NCBI GenBank assembly: GCA_945862325.1
Contig: CAMAXZ010000042.1
Coordinates: 1-35,930 of the forward strand
Source of the DNA: Klebsiella pneumoniae
GTDB lineage: Bacteria; Myxococcota_A; UBA796; SXON01
Direction of reading: 5' to 3'
Length of the DNA: 35,930 bases
Of this stretch, positions 25,532 to 34,453 are shown piece by piece. A program made the position numbers and the translations under genes. The notes below the pieces were generated by a model. The model worked only from the letters and a program-made list of their open reading frames with translations, was not told the origin of the DNA and did not search any database. Each line of letters starts with the position of its first letter. The stretch's first letter is position 1.

Positions 25532-26844
25532 GCGCGCCGCCTCAGGCTGATCAAACCCGCAAAGAAGCCGAGCACGCCGATCGGCGCGGCCATTCCGAGC
25601 CCGGTGATCGGGCTGGCGCTGCCGGAGCGCGGGCTCTCGCATTCCCCGGGGTCCGCGACGAAGCCCTGATCGCACACCGGCCAGAGGAACTCGAGCTCGT
25701 GCTTGTACTGGATGAACCTCGATTGAAACCTCTCGCCCGCCACGCCGTCGAGGTAGAGGGAGAGGTCCTGCGTCGCCTGCGCCGGCGTGTAGCGCACGAG
25801 GAGCCGGGTGAGGTGAACCTCGCCGCTCTCGATGGGCGCCCCGAGCGCCTCGAGCTCCGCTCCTTCGAAGTCCCCCGTCGGCGTGCACGGGTCGCAGTGG
25901 TAGTCGTTCGAGTAGGAGTAGACCGGCCAGGAGTGCTCCTTCATCCAGCCCGCCTCGCCGTTGAAGGCGCTGGTGAGCCGCGCGTCGTACCACTCGCCGA
26001 AGGAGTCGGCGCTGGTCATGCACTCGGTCTCGACCTTCACCTCCGGGTAGTTCGAGATCCCGGCGCTGCCCGCGACGCCGTCGGAGAGGACGGAGAGCAC
26101 GACCTCCTGGGCCTCGCCGCCCGACGAGATCGTTCCGATGCGGATTGGGATGCCGAACGCTTCCGACCGATACCGGAACTGCAGCGGCGGCAGCCACCCG
26201 TTGGACACCTCGAGCGCGTCGAGATCGATCCGGATCGCCACGAAGTACACGCCCGCGTCGATGTACGACTGGAGGATGTCGGCGCCGCCCTCGGGGATCG
26301 CGTAGCCGTTGGCCTCGAGCCAGGCCCAGAGTCCCGTCGACTCCTCCGCGCTGAGCACGACGAGCTCGTAGCCGCCGACGTCGAAGGCGTTCTCGATCGT
26401 CACCCCGAAGCCGGTGTCGTACCCGGACTCATCCCGGGACAACGTGTCGTCGGATGCGCACCCGAGCGCCCACCCACACCCGACGCTGGTGAAGTTCGGA
26501 CCGTCCTGCGCCAACGCGTCTTCGCAGGTGTAGGCGACGAGCCGCGGATCGCCGTAGGTGCGCACGGCGTCGATGAGGGCGCGGTCAGGGGTGAACACGT
26601 CTTCGCGGCCGACGATGTCGGGCATCGGGATCAGCAGCGCGAATTCCGACGCGTCCCCCTCGAAGTCCATGGCGAGCGAGAGGGTCGTGAGGTCCCCCGA
26701 ACGGGCGAGCACGGCGTGCGACGCTCGATTCTTGAGGTCGGACCCCGCGGAGCCCACGTACGTCCCGCAGAATGCGTGCGCCGCCGGCGCGAGCCACAGG
26801 GCCGCGGCGAACACGACCAGACAACGACTCGACAGGGCACCCAT
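25528..26844 (-). CDS. DUF2330-domain exported protein with a C-terminal membrane anchor
   Basis: The 438-residue protein has a signal peptide ending near AAHA, then FCGTYVGSAGSDLKNRAS and LTTLSLAMDFEGDASEFALLIPMP, which is the typical start of DUF2330. The mature part holds several Cys, likely disulfide-bonded. The C-terminus is a hydrophobic segment followed by basic residues (GLGMAAPIGVLGFFAGLISLRRRA), which resembles a sorting or anchoring tail such as MYXO-CTERM, but the Cys-containing motif of that signal is not evident. GGAGG lies 6 nt before the ATG. DUF2330 has no known function. It follows recN by 98 bp on the same strand and is coupled to the beta-rich gene downstream. Confidence 0.83.
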   Translation of the reverse strand: MGALSSRCLVVFAAALWLAPAAHAFCGTYVGSAGSDLKNRASHAVLARSGDLTTLSLAMDFEGDASEFALLIPMPDIVGREDVFTPDRALIDAVRTYGDPRLVAYTCEDALAQDGPNFTSVGCGWALGCASDDTLSRDESGYDTGFGVTIENAFDVGGYELVVLSAEESTGLWAWLEANGYAIPEGGADILQSYIDAGVYFVAIRIDLDALEVSNGWLPPLQFRYRSEAFGIPIRIGTISSGGEAQEVVLSVLSDGVAGSAGISNYPEVKVETECMTSADSFGEWYDARLTSAFNGEAGWMKEHSWPVYSYSNDYHCDPCTPTGDFEGAELEALGAPIESGEVHLTRLLVRYTPAQATQDLSLYLDGVAGERFQSRFIQYKHELEFLWPVCDQGFVADPGECESPRSGSASPITGLGMAAPIGVLGFFAGLISLRRRA

Positions 26845-26942
26845 GGTAGACCTCCGACCGACAGAGGATACAAGAACCGTGCCGCGCGCGCAGGCGGTTC
26901 ATGCGCGCGTCGGGCGGCCCGGTCGCGACACGTGCGTCACGG

Positions 26943-28640
26943 TCACGCGCGGTCGGCCGCGGCGCGCACGAGGTCCGCCGCCGCCGCGCGGGCCGCGTCG
27001 GTCACCGTCGCGCCGCCCAACATGCGCGCGAGCTCCTCGATGCGGGTCGCGCCTTCGAGCCGCTCGACGCGGGTCCGCGTGCGACCGTCCCGCACCTCTT
27101 TGCGAACGTGGAGGTGGCGATCGCCGAAGGCGGCGACCTGCGGCAGGTGGGTGATGCACACGACCTGCTGGTGCCGCGCCACATCGGCCAGCTTCCGGCC
27201 GATCGTCTGCGCGACGGCGCCGCCCACGCCGGTGTCGACCTCGTCGAACACGTAGGTCCCCGCGTCCTGGTAGCCGGCGAGCACGCGCTTGAGGGCGAGC
27301 AGGGCGCGGCTCAGCTCGCCGCCGCTCGCGACGCGACCGAGCGCGCGCGGCTCTTCGCCCGCGTTGGTGGCGATCAGGAACTCCACCCGATCGACCCCGG
27401 TCGCGCTCAACCGCGCGCCGTCGAGCGCCTCGCCACCGGCTTCGAGCGGCGCCACGCTCACCTGCACCACCGCGCTGCCCATGCCGAGGCTGCCGAGCTC
27501 CGCCGTGATCGCGTCGCCGAGCCGCGCGGCGGCCTCCCGGCGCGCCTCGCTGAGCGCCCGGGCGAGCCGCGTCGCCGAGCCGCGCAGATCCTCGATCGCC
27601 GCCTCGAGGTCGAGCATCCGGTCGCCCACGCCGCCCAGCGCGGCGAGCTCGGCCCGGGCGGCGTCGCGCCGCGCGACCGCGGCCTCGAGCGACCCGTGGC
27701 GCCGGGCGAGCCGCTTGAGGAGGTGCAGCCGCTCGTCGATCTCCGCGAGGCGCTCGGGATCCGCCCGCACCCCCCTGGCGGCCCGTCCGATCGCACGACC
27801 CGCCTCGGCGAGCTCCGCACGGGCGGACTCCACCGGCGCGAGGAATGCCTCGTACGCTGGGTCCACCCGCGCCGCCGCCGCCAGGTCCTGACACACGCGC
27901 GCGAGCACGGCGACGACGGCGCCGTCCTCGGCGTAGAGCGAGCCTTCGGCGCGGCGGAGCGTCGCGCCGAGCGACTCCGCGTGGCGGAGCCGCGCGGCCT
28001 CGGCGTGCAGCTCCTCGTCCTCGCCGACACGCGGATTGACGCGTTCGAGCTCGTTGATCTGGAAGCGGAGCAGCTCCTCGCGCTCCGCGGCGTCGCGGGC
28101 GGAGGCGCGCGTGGCGTCCAACGCGGCCCGCGTGGCCCTCAGCGCCTCGTACACGCGCGCGATCTCGCCCCGGGCCGGGTCGAGCGCGCCGAAGGCGTCG
28201 AGGAAGCGGAGGTGGCTCGCCGGGTCCGCGAGGGTCTGGTGCTCGTGCTGCGAGCTGATGTCGACGAGGCCCGCCGCGAGCGGCTGGAGCTGATGCAACG
28301 GCAGCAGCACCCCGGCCACGTACGCGCGGCTCCGCCCGCCGGCCTCCACGACGCGGCGCACCACGAGCTCCTCGTCGGGCGACGCCCCGAGCGACGCGAT
28401 GCGCGCGCGAACCGCCGGGTCGAGCGTGGCGGGGTCGAACAGCGCCTCGACCTCCGCGCGATCCGCGCCGGTCCGCACCGCGTCCGGGCGCGCGCGCCCG
28501 CCCAGGACGAGCTGCAGCGCGCCGACGAGGATCGACTTCCCGGCCCCCGTCTCGCCGGTGATGACCGTGAGCCCAGGTCCGAGCTCGATCTCGAGCTCGT
28601 CGATGATCGCGATGTTCCGAACCCGCAAGAGCGTGAGCAC
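26943..28640 (-). CDS. recN: DNA repair protein RecN
   Basis: The 565-residue length is normal (E. coli 553). Walker A is GETGAGKS at 29-36. Two coiled-coil arms fill the middle, including the conserved LVDISSQHEHQTL near 145 and the ELLRFQINELE segment. The ABC signature VASGGELSRALLALK, Walker B TYVFDEVDTGVGG and H-loop VVCITHLPQVAAFGDRH lie in the C-terminal part. RecN is an SMC-like ATPase that holds or aligns DNA ends in double-strand break repair. The start is GTG 28640 with an AAAGGGGG stretch upstream. It begins 13 bp after the Ser/Thr kinase gene, so the kinase and recN are probably one transcript. No LexA-type box was recognised. Confidence 0.96.
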   Translation of the reverse strand: MLTLLRVRNIAIIDELEIELGPGLTVITGETGAGKSILVGALQLVLGGRARPDAVRTGADRAEVEALFDPATLDPAVRARIASLGASPDEELVVRRVVEAGGRSRAYVAGVLLPLHQLQPLAAGLVDISSQHEHQTLADPASHLRFLDAFGALDPARGEIARVYEALRATRAALDATRASARDAAEREELLRFQINELERVNPRVGEDEELHAEAARLRHAESLGATLRRAEGSLYAEDGAVVAVLARVCQDLAAAARVDPAYEAFLAPVESARAELAEAGRAIGRAARGVRADPERLAEIDERLHLLKRLARRHGSLEAAVARRDAARAELAALGGVGDRMLDLEAAIEDLRGSATRLARALSEARREAAARLGDAITAELGSLGMGSAVVQVSVAPLEAGGEALDGARLSATGVDRVEFLIATNAGEEPRALGRVASGGELSRALLALKRVLAGYQDAGTYVFDEVDTGVGGAVAQTIGRKLADVARHQQVVCITHLPQVAAFGDRHLHVRKEVRDGRTRTRVERLEGATRIEELARMLGGATVTDAARAAAADLVRAAADRA

Positions 28641-28653
28641 GCGGCGCCCCCTT

Positions 28654-30468
28654 TCAGTCGAGCTGTTCCAACCAGAGCCTCGCCGCGTCCCGCACGGCGA
28701 CCACGGGGTCGCGGAGGGCGGAGCGCAGCGTGGGACGCGCGAGATCCGGGCGATTGGCGCCGCGGGCCGCGCGGGCGAGCGCCTCGATCATCACCACGCG
28801 CACGCTCGGGTCGGCGTCGTTGCACGCGGCGGGGAGCGCGGACGTGGCGGGCACGGGCCCGATCTGCGCCAGGGCGAGCGCCGCCGCCCCACGCACGGGC
28901 CCCGACGGATCCCCGAGGAGCGGCCGAAGCCGTGACCCCCAGTCGGTGCGCCGCGCCACGACCGCGTAGCGCGCGAGCGCCACGCCGCGCGCGGCGGCGT
29001 GACCGGGCCGATGCGCGAGGGAGAGCTGCGTCACGGCGCGCGCGTCGAGCCGAGCGACCCACTCCGCGGCGTCGGGGGCGTCGATCCACGCGAGCTCGTC
29101 GAGCGCGGCACCGGGATCGACCGGCAGCTCGCGGGGAGTCGGGCGCGCCGCGAGCGCGTCGGGCACCCGGGGGGTCACCGCGGGGCGGGACACCGACGGC
29201 TGCGGCGTCGGCAGGGGGCGGGGCTCCGGGCGAGGCTCGAAGCGCGGCGGCGGCGCCTCGAAGGCATCCCGCGCGGGAGGAATCTCCGCGACCGCCGCGC
29301 CGGACACCGGGCGCCGCGGCGCGCGGGACACGAGGTCGTCGAGGGAGAGGTCCGCCCGGGCAGGCGAGGCGACCACCTGCGGCGCGGGCGGTCGAGGGGT
29401 CACGATCGGCCCGGGCACCACGAAGGTGATCCCCCCGGCGCTCGGCGCGAGCGTCACCCCGCCCGGGTCGACGACGTCCGCAGGCGCGAGCCGGGCCGGC
29501 GCCGCCGCGAGGTCGTCGAGCGCGGCGAGGACGGCCCCGATCCGCGCCCGACGCGCAGGGTCGACGGCGAGGCAGCCGTCGAGCACGGCGCGCAGGGCGT
29601 CCAGGCCGGGGCCGTGGCCGTCGAGACGGGGCGGCAGCGCGGCGAGCAAGCCGTCGTAGGCGGCCTCGATGTCGGCGGGGTCGGGCGTCGCCGCGAGCGT
29701 GCGCCCCGTGCACATCCACCACAGGACCGCGCCGGCGGCGAACACGTCCGTCGCGGCCGTCGCCGGGTGACCGAGGAGCTGCTCCGGCGCGGCGAAGGCG
29801 GGCGTACCGACGAACATGCCGACCCGCGTCGGCCCGGCGGTCCGCGTCGTGATGCGGGCGATGCCGAAGTCCGCCACGCGCACCCGCGGGACGTCGTCGG
29901 GGCCGCAGGGCTCGCGGAGGAGGATGTTCTGCGGCTTCAGGTCGCGGTGCACGATGCCGCGGCGGTGGGCCTGATCGAGCGCGACCAGCATCTGTGCGAG
30001 CACCCGGCCCGCTACCGCGGGCGCGAGCGGCCCCACACGCGCGACGTGCTCCGCGAGTGTGCCGCCCTGTTCGAACGTCGTGACCAGGTAGGGCGGCTCG
30101 CCCACGCGGTGCACGAACGCGCGGCACTCCACGATGCCGGGGTGCGCGAGCTCCCGGAGGATGCCCGCCTCGTCCGCGAGGCGGCGGACGTGCTCCGAGG
30201 TGTCCCGGTGCGCATAGAGCACCTTCACCGCGACCTCGGGCCCGCTCGGCGCACCGGACGTGTCGACCGCGCGAGCCCGGTAGGTCACGCCGGACCCGGC
30301 GAGCGCGAGCACCCCCTGTACCCGGTAGTGGCGGTCCAGGAGGTCGCCCGGCTCGTAGAGCGCTTCCCACCCGCGGGCGGGCCGCGCCGCCCCGCAGCCG
30401 AGGCTCGGGCACGCCGCGCGATCCACTTCGAAGGAGGTGAGGCAGACCGGACAGAAGCGCGTGGTCAC
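28654..30468 (-). CDS. Ser/Thr protein kinase with N-terminal zinc ribbon and C-terminal HEAT-like repeats
   Basis: The protein has 604 residues from GTG 30468. Residues 6-25 hold four Cys (CPVC...CPSLGC), a small zinc ribbon. The kinase domain at about 48-320 is intact: glycine loop AGSGVTYRA, Lys82 (VAVKVL), HRDLKPQN at 174-181, DFG at 200-202 and GTPAFAAPEQL. A Pro-rich linker of about 130 residues follows. The last 100 residues have alpha-helical HEAT-like repeats (LGDPSGPVRGAAALALAQIG; CNDADPSVRVVMIEALARAA; LRDPVVAVRDAARLWLEQL). No transmembrane segment is seen, so it is cytoplasmic, unlike many bacterial kinases of this type. It lies upstream of recN, which could link it to DNA damage, but that is only positional. 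It diverges from hslR. Confidence 0.92.
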   Translation of the reverse strand: MTTRFCPVCLTSFEVDRAACPSLGCGAARPARGWEALYEPGDLLDRHYRVQGVLALAGSGVTYRARAVDTSGAPSGPEVAVKVLYAHRDTSEHVRRLADEAGILRELAHPGIVECRAFVHRVGEPPYLVTTFEQGGTLAEHVARVGPLAPAVAGRVLAQMLVALDQAHRRGIVHRDLKPQNILLREPCGPDDVPRVRVADFGIARITTRTAGPTRVGMFVGTPAFAAPEQLLGHPATAATDVFAAGAVLWWMCTGRTLAATPDPADIEAAYDGLLAALPPRLDGHGPGLDALRAVLDGCLAVDPARRARIGAVLAALDDLAAAPARLAPADVVDPGGVTLAPSAGGITFVVPGPIVTPRPPAPQVVASPARADLSLDDLVSRAPRRPVSGAAVAEIPPARDAFEAPPPRFEPRPEPRPLPTPQPSVSRPAVTPRVPDALAARPTPRELPVDPGAALDELAWIDAPDAAEWVARLDARAVTQLSLAHRPGHAAARGVALARYAVVARRTDWGSRLRPLLGDPSGPVRGAAALALAQIGPVPATSALPAACNDADPSVRVVMIEALARAARGANRPDLARPTLRSALRDPVVAVRDAARLWLEQLD

Positions 30469-30523
30469 GACCGCGCGAGCGTAGCGCGCCCCCCGAGGCA
30501 CGTCGCCCGGATACGAGCCGACG

Positions 30524-30916
30524 ATGGCCGATCTCGCCACGGCGCGCATCGATCGCTGGCTGCTCGCCGCGCGGTGCTTCAAGACCCGCACCCTCGCGCA
30601 GGAGGCCTGCGACGGCGGCCACGTCCAGGTCAACGGGCGCGCCGCGGACGCGGGTCGCGCCGTGCGCGTGGGCGACCGCGTAGAGGCGCTCACCCCCGCG
30701 GGGCGCCGCGTGCTGGAGATCGTCGCCCTCGGGGTCCGGCGGGGCAGCGCCGACGAGGCCCGAAGCTTGTACGTCGATCATACGCCGCCGCCGCCACCGT
30801 CGGAGCTCCCGCGCGTCCTCCAGCGCATCGCGTGGCGCGACCCAGGCGCGGGCCGCCCGACCAAGCGCGACGGCCGAGCGGTGCGGCGCCTCCGTGGCGA
30901 CGAGGCCGACCCGTGA
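30524..30916 (+). CDS. hslR: Heat shock protein 15 family, S4 RNA-binding protein
   Basis: The 130-residue protein has an S4 domain at about 7-67 (RIDRWLLAARCFKTRTLAQEACDGGHVQVNGR), followed by a basic tail with GRPTKRDGRAVRRLRG as in Hsp15. In E. coli Hsp15 binds free 50S subunits carrying stalled nascent chains and helps recycle them. The size and domain position match. The ATG diverges from the kinase gene with 55 bp between. Its stop overlaps the start of the DUF72 gene by 4 nt (GTGA), so both are translated from one message. Confidence 0.9.
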   Translation: MADLATARIDRWLLAARCFKTRTLAQEACDGGHVQVNGRAADAGRAVRVGDRVEALTPAGRRVLEIVALGVRRGSADEARSLYVDHTPPPPPSELPRVLQRIAWRDPGAGRPTKRDGRAVRRLRGDEADP

Positions 30917-31890
30917 CCCAGCTCGGCCTGTTCGGCGCGCCGGACGACGGCGGGCTCGCGCCCGTCGACCCCGACCTCGTGGCGCTGGCGTCGCGCCTGA
31001 GGCCCGACCTGCGCCTCGGCACCTCGTCGTGGACCTTCCCCGGCTGGCCGATCTGGTCGCCCCGACGTCGATGGACGGAGGCGAGCCTCGCGCGCGACGG
31101 CCTCCGCGCGTACGCGGCGCACCCGCTGTTCCGCACCGTCGGCCTCGACCGCACCTTCTACAAGCCGATGACGCCGACCGAGCTCGCGTCGCTCGCGGCG
31201 CAGGTCCCCGAGGACTTCCGGTTCCTCGTCAAGGCGCACGACGCGCTCCTCTACGCGCGGTTCCCCGACCACCCCCGGCACGGCCCTCGTGCGGGGCAGG
31301 CGAACCCGGGCTTCCTCGACGTCGGCCAGGCGCGCGACACGGTGTTCGGCCCGTTGGTCGAGGGCCTCGGCGCGAAGGCGGGGGTGCTCGTCCTGCAGTT
31401 TCCGCCCCAGCCTGCGTCGGAGCTCGGCGGTCGCGACTTTCCGACGCGCCTGCACCACTTCCTCGACGCCCTCCGCCCCCTCGGGGTCCGCGTCGCCGTG
31501 GAGGTGCGCGTGGCCGCGCTCCACACCGCGGCCCTCGTGGACGCCTTGCGCGACGTCGGGGCCGCGCCCGTGCTGTCGGCCTGGAGCGGGCTCCCCCCAA
31601 TCGAGGCGCAGGCGCGCGTCCTACGCACGGGCTCCTTCGCGTTCCACGTCGTGCGGTGGATGCTCCAGGACGGCGCGAGCTACACCGAGGCCCGCGACCG
31701 CTTCGCCCCCTTCGCCGATCTCGCCGCGCCCGATTCGCTCACGCGCACCGCGATCGCGAAGCTCGTGTCCGCCGCGGTGGGCGACACCTGGGTGATCGTG
31801 AACAACAAGGCCGAGGGTTGCGCGCCCGCGTCCGTAGCCGCCCTCGCGCGCGCGCTCGTCCACGTCGCGAAGGCCCGCGATCCGGTGTAG
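30913..31890 (+). CDS. DUF72 (YecE) family protein
   Basis: The protein has 325 residues from GTG, overlapping the hslR stop. Family features are LGTSSWTFPGW near residue 35, FYKPMTPTELASLAAQVPEDFRFLVKAHDALLYARF in the first third, VLVLQFPPQ, and FHVVRWML with VIVNNKAEGCAPASV near the end. DUF72 proteins have a TIM-barrel-like fold and no firmly established biochemical function. This copy is somewhat longer than the usual 240-290 residues because of an N-terminal extension and an insert around 120-150. It lies 8 bp before the lipoprotein cluster, which may continue the same transcript. Confidence 0.88.
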   Translation: MTQLGLFGAPDDGGLAPVDPDLVALASRLRPDLRLGTSSWTFPGWPIWSPRRRWTEASLARDGLRAYAAHPLFRTVGLDRTFYKPMTPTELASLAAQVPEDFRFLVKAHDALLYARFPDHPRHGPRAGQANPGFLDVGQARDTVFGPLVEGLGAKAGVLVLQFPPQPASELGGRDFPTRLHHFLDALRPLGVRVAVEVRVAALHTAALVDALRDVGAAPVLSAWSGLPPIEAQARVLRTGSFAFHVVRWMLQDGASYTEARDRFAPFADLAAPDSLTRTAIAKLVSAAVGDTWVIVNNKAEGCAPASVAALARALVHVAKARDPV

Positions 31891-31898
31891 AACACTTC

Positions 31899-33530
31899 AT
31901 GCTCCTGCTCCTCGTGTCGACCCTCGCGTGCTCGGGCGCCGACGTGCCCACGGACGACCCTGACGCGGACTCCGACGTCGACACCGCGGACACCGACGAC
32001 ACCGACGACACCGACGACACCGACGACACCGACGACACCGACGACACCGACGACACGTCGCCCCCGGTGGTGATCGACGGCGCCATGTCGGTGGAAGCCA
32101 ACCCGAACAACCCGTTCTCGGCGATCGTGACGGTCACCGTCGACCACGCGGCCGATGTGTGGGTTCAATACGGTGAGGCCGACCTCGACCGCGAGTCGCC
32201 GCGCGTGTCCGCCCTCGCCGGCGTGCCCCTGCCCGTGGTGGTGCTCGGCCTCCGCGCGGACCGGAGCGTGTCGCTGGTCGCCCACGCGGAGCGCGGGAGC
32301 TCGACATGGGCATCCGAGCCGGCGGCGTACACCGCCCCGCCGCTGGACCGCGAGTGGCCACAGTGCACGCCCACGTTCCACGTACCGGAGGCCGAGTTCG
32401 ACGACCGCGAGGCCGTGTGCACGAACATGTCCGCGCCGGATGGTACCCTCTGGTACGGCTGTGTCGACCGGTGGGGCACCCCGGTGCACCTGATCGAGAC
32501 GATCGACAACGACTCCCTCATGTCGATGCGCGCGCTCCGCGAAGGCGGCTGGGCGTCCACGTCGATCACCGCGTCGAAGGTGGCTTTCTTCGACGGAGCG
32601 GGCGAGCAGACGGACCAGTTCGGCACGCCCTGGTTCGGCACGCGCTCACGCTTCCAGCACGATTGGATCGACTCACACGAGATGTACCAGATCCCCCGCG
32701 GGGCATGGGCAGAGAAGCTCGCGTTCATCACCGCCACCACGGAATGGCTGTCGAACGGCAGCTACAAAGTCGGCAACGGGCTCATCGTGATGGACCCCGA
32801 CACCCGCGGCGTCATCTATGACTACAGCTTCCACGGCGAGCTGGGCGACGACCGGTCCGCGGACACCGGGGTCCCCTACTCGCGCGACGGGTATGGCGAC
32901 TACTACGAGGACTGGAACCACGCGAACGCCCTGTTGTTGGACACCGACGCCGACGGGCGTGACTTCTTCCTCGTCTCGCTCAAGTCGCAAGATTGGATCG
33001 TGAAGCTCTACCCCGACACCGACGAGATCGCGTGGCGCCTCGGCTTCGGCGGTGACTTCACCCTCGTCGACGACATCGACGCCGCCGATCCGACCCCGCT
33101 CGACACGACGCTGTGGCAGTACCACCAACACGGCGTCACGTTTCTCGAGCGCGGCGAAGGTCGCTACCGATTGTTGATGTACGACAACGGCGCGCCCCGC
33201 ATCGACTCGACGGGCGCGTACCGTTGGGACCTCGCCTACAGCCGCGCGCTCGTCCTCGAGATCGACGAGACGTCCATGCTCGCCGAGATCGTGTGGAGCT
33301 GGCCGGAGCTCGGCACCAACTGGATGTTCTCCTACATCTGCGGCAACGCGGAGCTCTTGCCGGACGACGACGCCGTGCTCCTGCTCGACGGGTCGTACCA
33401 TCACTTCGCCGAGGTCGGCTATCCCGACAGCACGCCCCGTTGGGAGATGACGTGCGCCTCGTACGAGGTGTGCAGCTATCGTGTACGCTACGCCCCCACC
33501 CTCTACGACTTCACCTGGGATGAACGATGA
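31899..33530 (+). CDS. Arylsulfotransferase-like lipoprotein with Asp-Thr repeat linker
   Basis: The protein has 543 residues. The signal is only MLLLLVSTLA before Cys11. A linker of repeated Asp-Asp-Thr follows, then an Ig/Fn3-like beta domain (about 55-145), then a beta-propeller with arylsulfotransferase-type motifs. These include EDWNHANALLLDTDADGRDF with His341, FLVSLKSQDWIVKL, and LWQYHQHGVTFL with His409 and His411 ahead of LLMYDNGAPR. In bacterial AssT, a His in such motifs carries the sulfate in phenol-to-phenol sulfate transfer, in the periplasm. Several Cys in the propeller may form disulfides. The usual SRH-type Arg appears as Lys (SLKSQ), so activity is uncertain. The next gene overlaps its stop by ATGA. 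Sulfotransferase assignment is by motif. Confidence 0.72.
   Translation: MLLLLVSTLACSGADVPTDDPDADSDVDTADTDDTDDTDDTDDTDDTDDTDDTSPPVVIDGAMSVEANPNNPFSAIVTVTVDHAADVWVQYGEADLDRESPRVSALAGVPLPVVVLGLRADRSVSLVAHAERGSSTWASEPAAYTAPPLDREWPQCTPTFHVPEAEFDDREAVCTNMSAPDGTLWYGCVDRWGTPVHLIETIDNDSLMSMRALREGGWASTSITASKVAFFDGAGEQTDQFGTPWFGTRSRFQHDWIDSHEMYQIPRGAWAEKLAFITATTEWLSNGSYKVGNGLIVMDPDTRGVIYDYSFHGELGDDRSADTGVPYSRDGYGDYYEDWNHANALLLDTDADGRDFFLVSLKSQDWIVKLYPDTDEIAWRLGFGGDFTLVDDIDAADPTPLDTTLWQYHQHGVTFLERGEGRYRLLMYDNGAPRIDSTGAYRWDLAYSRALVLEIDETSMLAEIVWSWPELGTNWMFSYICGNAELLPDDDAVLLLDGSYHHFAEVGYPDSTPRWEMTCASYEVCSYRVRYAPTLYDFTWDER
31989..32057 (+). repeat. 9-bp tandem repeat GACACCGAC encoding Asp-Thr-Asp
   Basis: Seven perfect GACACCGAC units run from 31989 to 32051, followed by GACACG. 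The unit is a multiple of three, so copy-number change alters linker length without shifting frame. It codes for the spacer between the lipidated Cys and the first folded domain. Confidence 0.9.
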
Positions 33531-34453
33531 TCCTCGCCGCCCTCCTCCTCGCCTGCTCGGGCACGGACGACACCGGCGCCGACCTTGGGCCGTCCACGGC
33601 GCTCACCGACGCGAACAACTACACCTTCGACAGCACCCTCGCGATCCCTTCGTTCACGACACACGAAGGCGCGGACGTCGAGGTGTGTTGGGACCAAGTG
33701 GTTCACGACATGCAGTGTCACGACTTCGCGCCGACGGCGGACGTGCGCAACGTCGGCCTGATGCGCGCCGGGTCGCTCACCCAGCCCGAGGTGGAGGAGG
33801 CCCTGGCCGCCGACGCCCTCCAGCAGGCGAGCATCACCGGCTACGTCCAGTACACGCCCCAGAACGGCGAGACCTGCGCGTCGCTGTCGGAGTTCAGCCT
33901 CTTCGGTACCGACTTCAGCGTCGCGGCCGAGTACACCGCGGCCGGCGGGACCTACATGGTCATCCTCAGCGACAGCGACATCCCCGGTCAGGGGGCGCGA
34001 AGCCTCGCGTTCCTTTCGCCGGACGCGGGCGACCGCACGGCCAACGTCTCGCTCGGTGACGGCTGCGGCATCGTGAGCGTCGACGCCCAGCTCACGGCGG
34101 TCGAGCCGATTCGCCTGCCGAGCGCACCGGGCACCGTGTCGTGGCCGGCGCTCACCCGCGACGGGCAGGGGCTCCCGCTCGACGCTTCGCGGGTCGACAG
34201 CGTGATGATCGCGTTCTACGAGGGTCGCACTCCCGCCGACCTCGAGGCCGCCCTCCTCGACCTCGAGATCGACGCAACCCGCATGTACTTCCTCACCCTG
34301 CTCGGCGGGACCGAGGCCGACCTGGCGCTCGCCACGGGCGACGACGGCGCGTTCACCGGCTTCTCCGGCGACGGCACGTGGCTGCTCGCGCTGCGCTGCG
34401 GCTCCTGCTACAACCCGGCGCCCCTGTTCCTCGGCGTGGTGGAGCCGCAATGA
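33527..34453 (+). CDS. Lipoprotein of unknown function
   Basis: The protein has 308 residues, and its ATG overlaps the previous stop. The signal is MILAALLLA before Cys10, with no basic residue, followed by an Asp/Thr/Gly-rich linker (SGTDDTGADLG). The mature part is acidic and beta-rich, with no family I recognise. Possible landmarks are VEVCWDQVVHDMQCHDFAP near residue 45, with two Cys and two His, and a C-terminal LRCGSCYNPAPLFLG with a CxxC pair. These could bind a metal or form disulfides. It lies between two arylsulfotransferase-like genes, coupled by ATGA to both, which suggests a shared surface or periplasmic function. The lipobox is weak by proteobacterial standards but recurs in the neighbours. 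Confidence 0.75.
   Translation: MILAALLLACSGTDDTGADLGPSTALTDANNYTFDSTLAIPSFTTHEGADVEVCWDQVVHDMQCHDFAPTADVRNVGLMRAGSLTQPEVEEALAADALQQASITGYVQYTPQNGETCASLSEFSLFGTDFSVAAEYTAAGGTYMVILSDSDIPGQGARSLAFLSPDAGDRTANVSLGDGCGIVSVDAQLTAVEPIRLPSAPGTVSWPALTRDGQGLPLDASRVDSVMIAFYEGRTPADLEAALLDLEIDATRMYFLTLLGGTEADLALATGDDGAFTGFSGDGTWLLALRCGSCYNPAPLFLGVVEPQ

Noticed and set aside
31989..32057. Short regular repeat considered as a CRISPR array
   Set aside because: Units are 9 bp with no spacers, are in frame and encode Asp-Thr-Asp. No cas genes are present.
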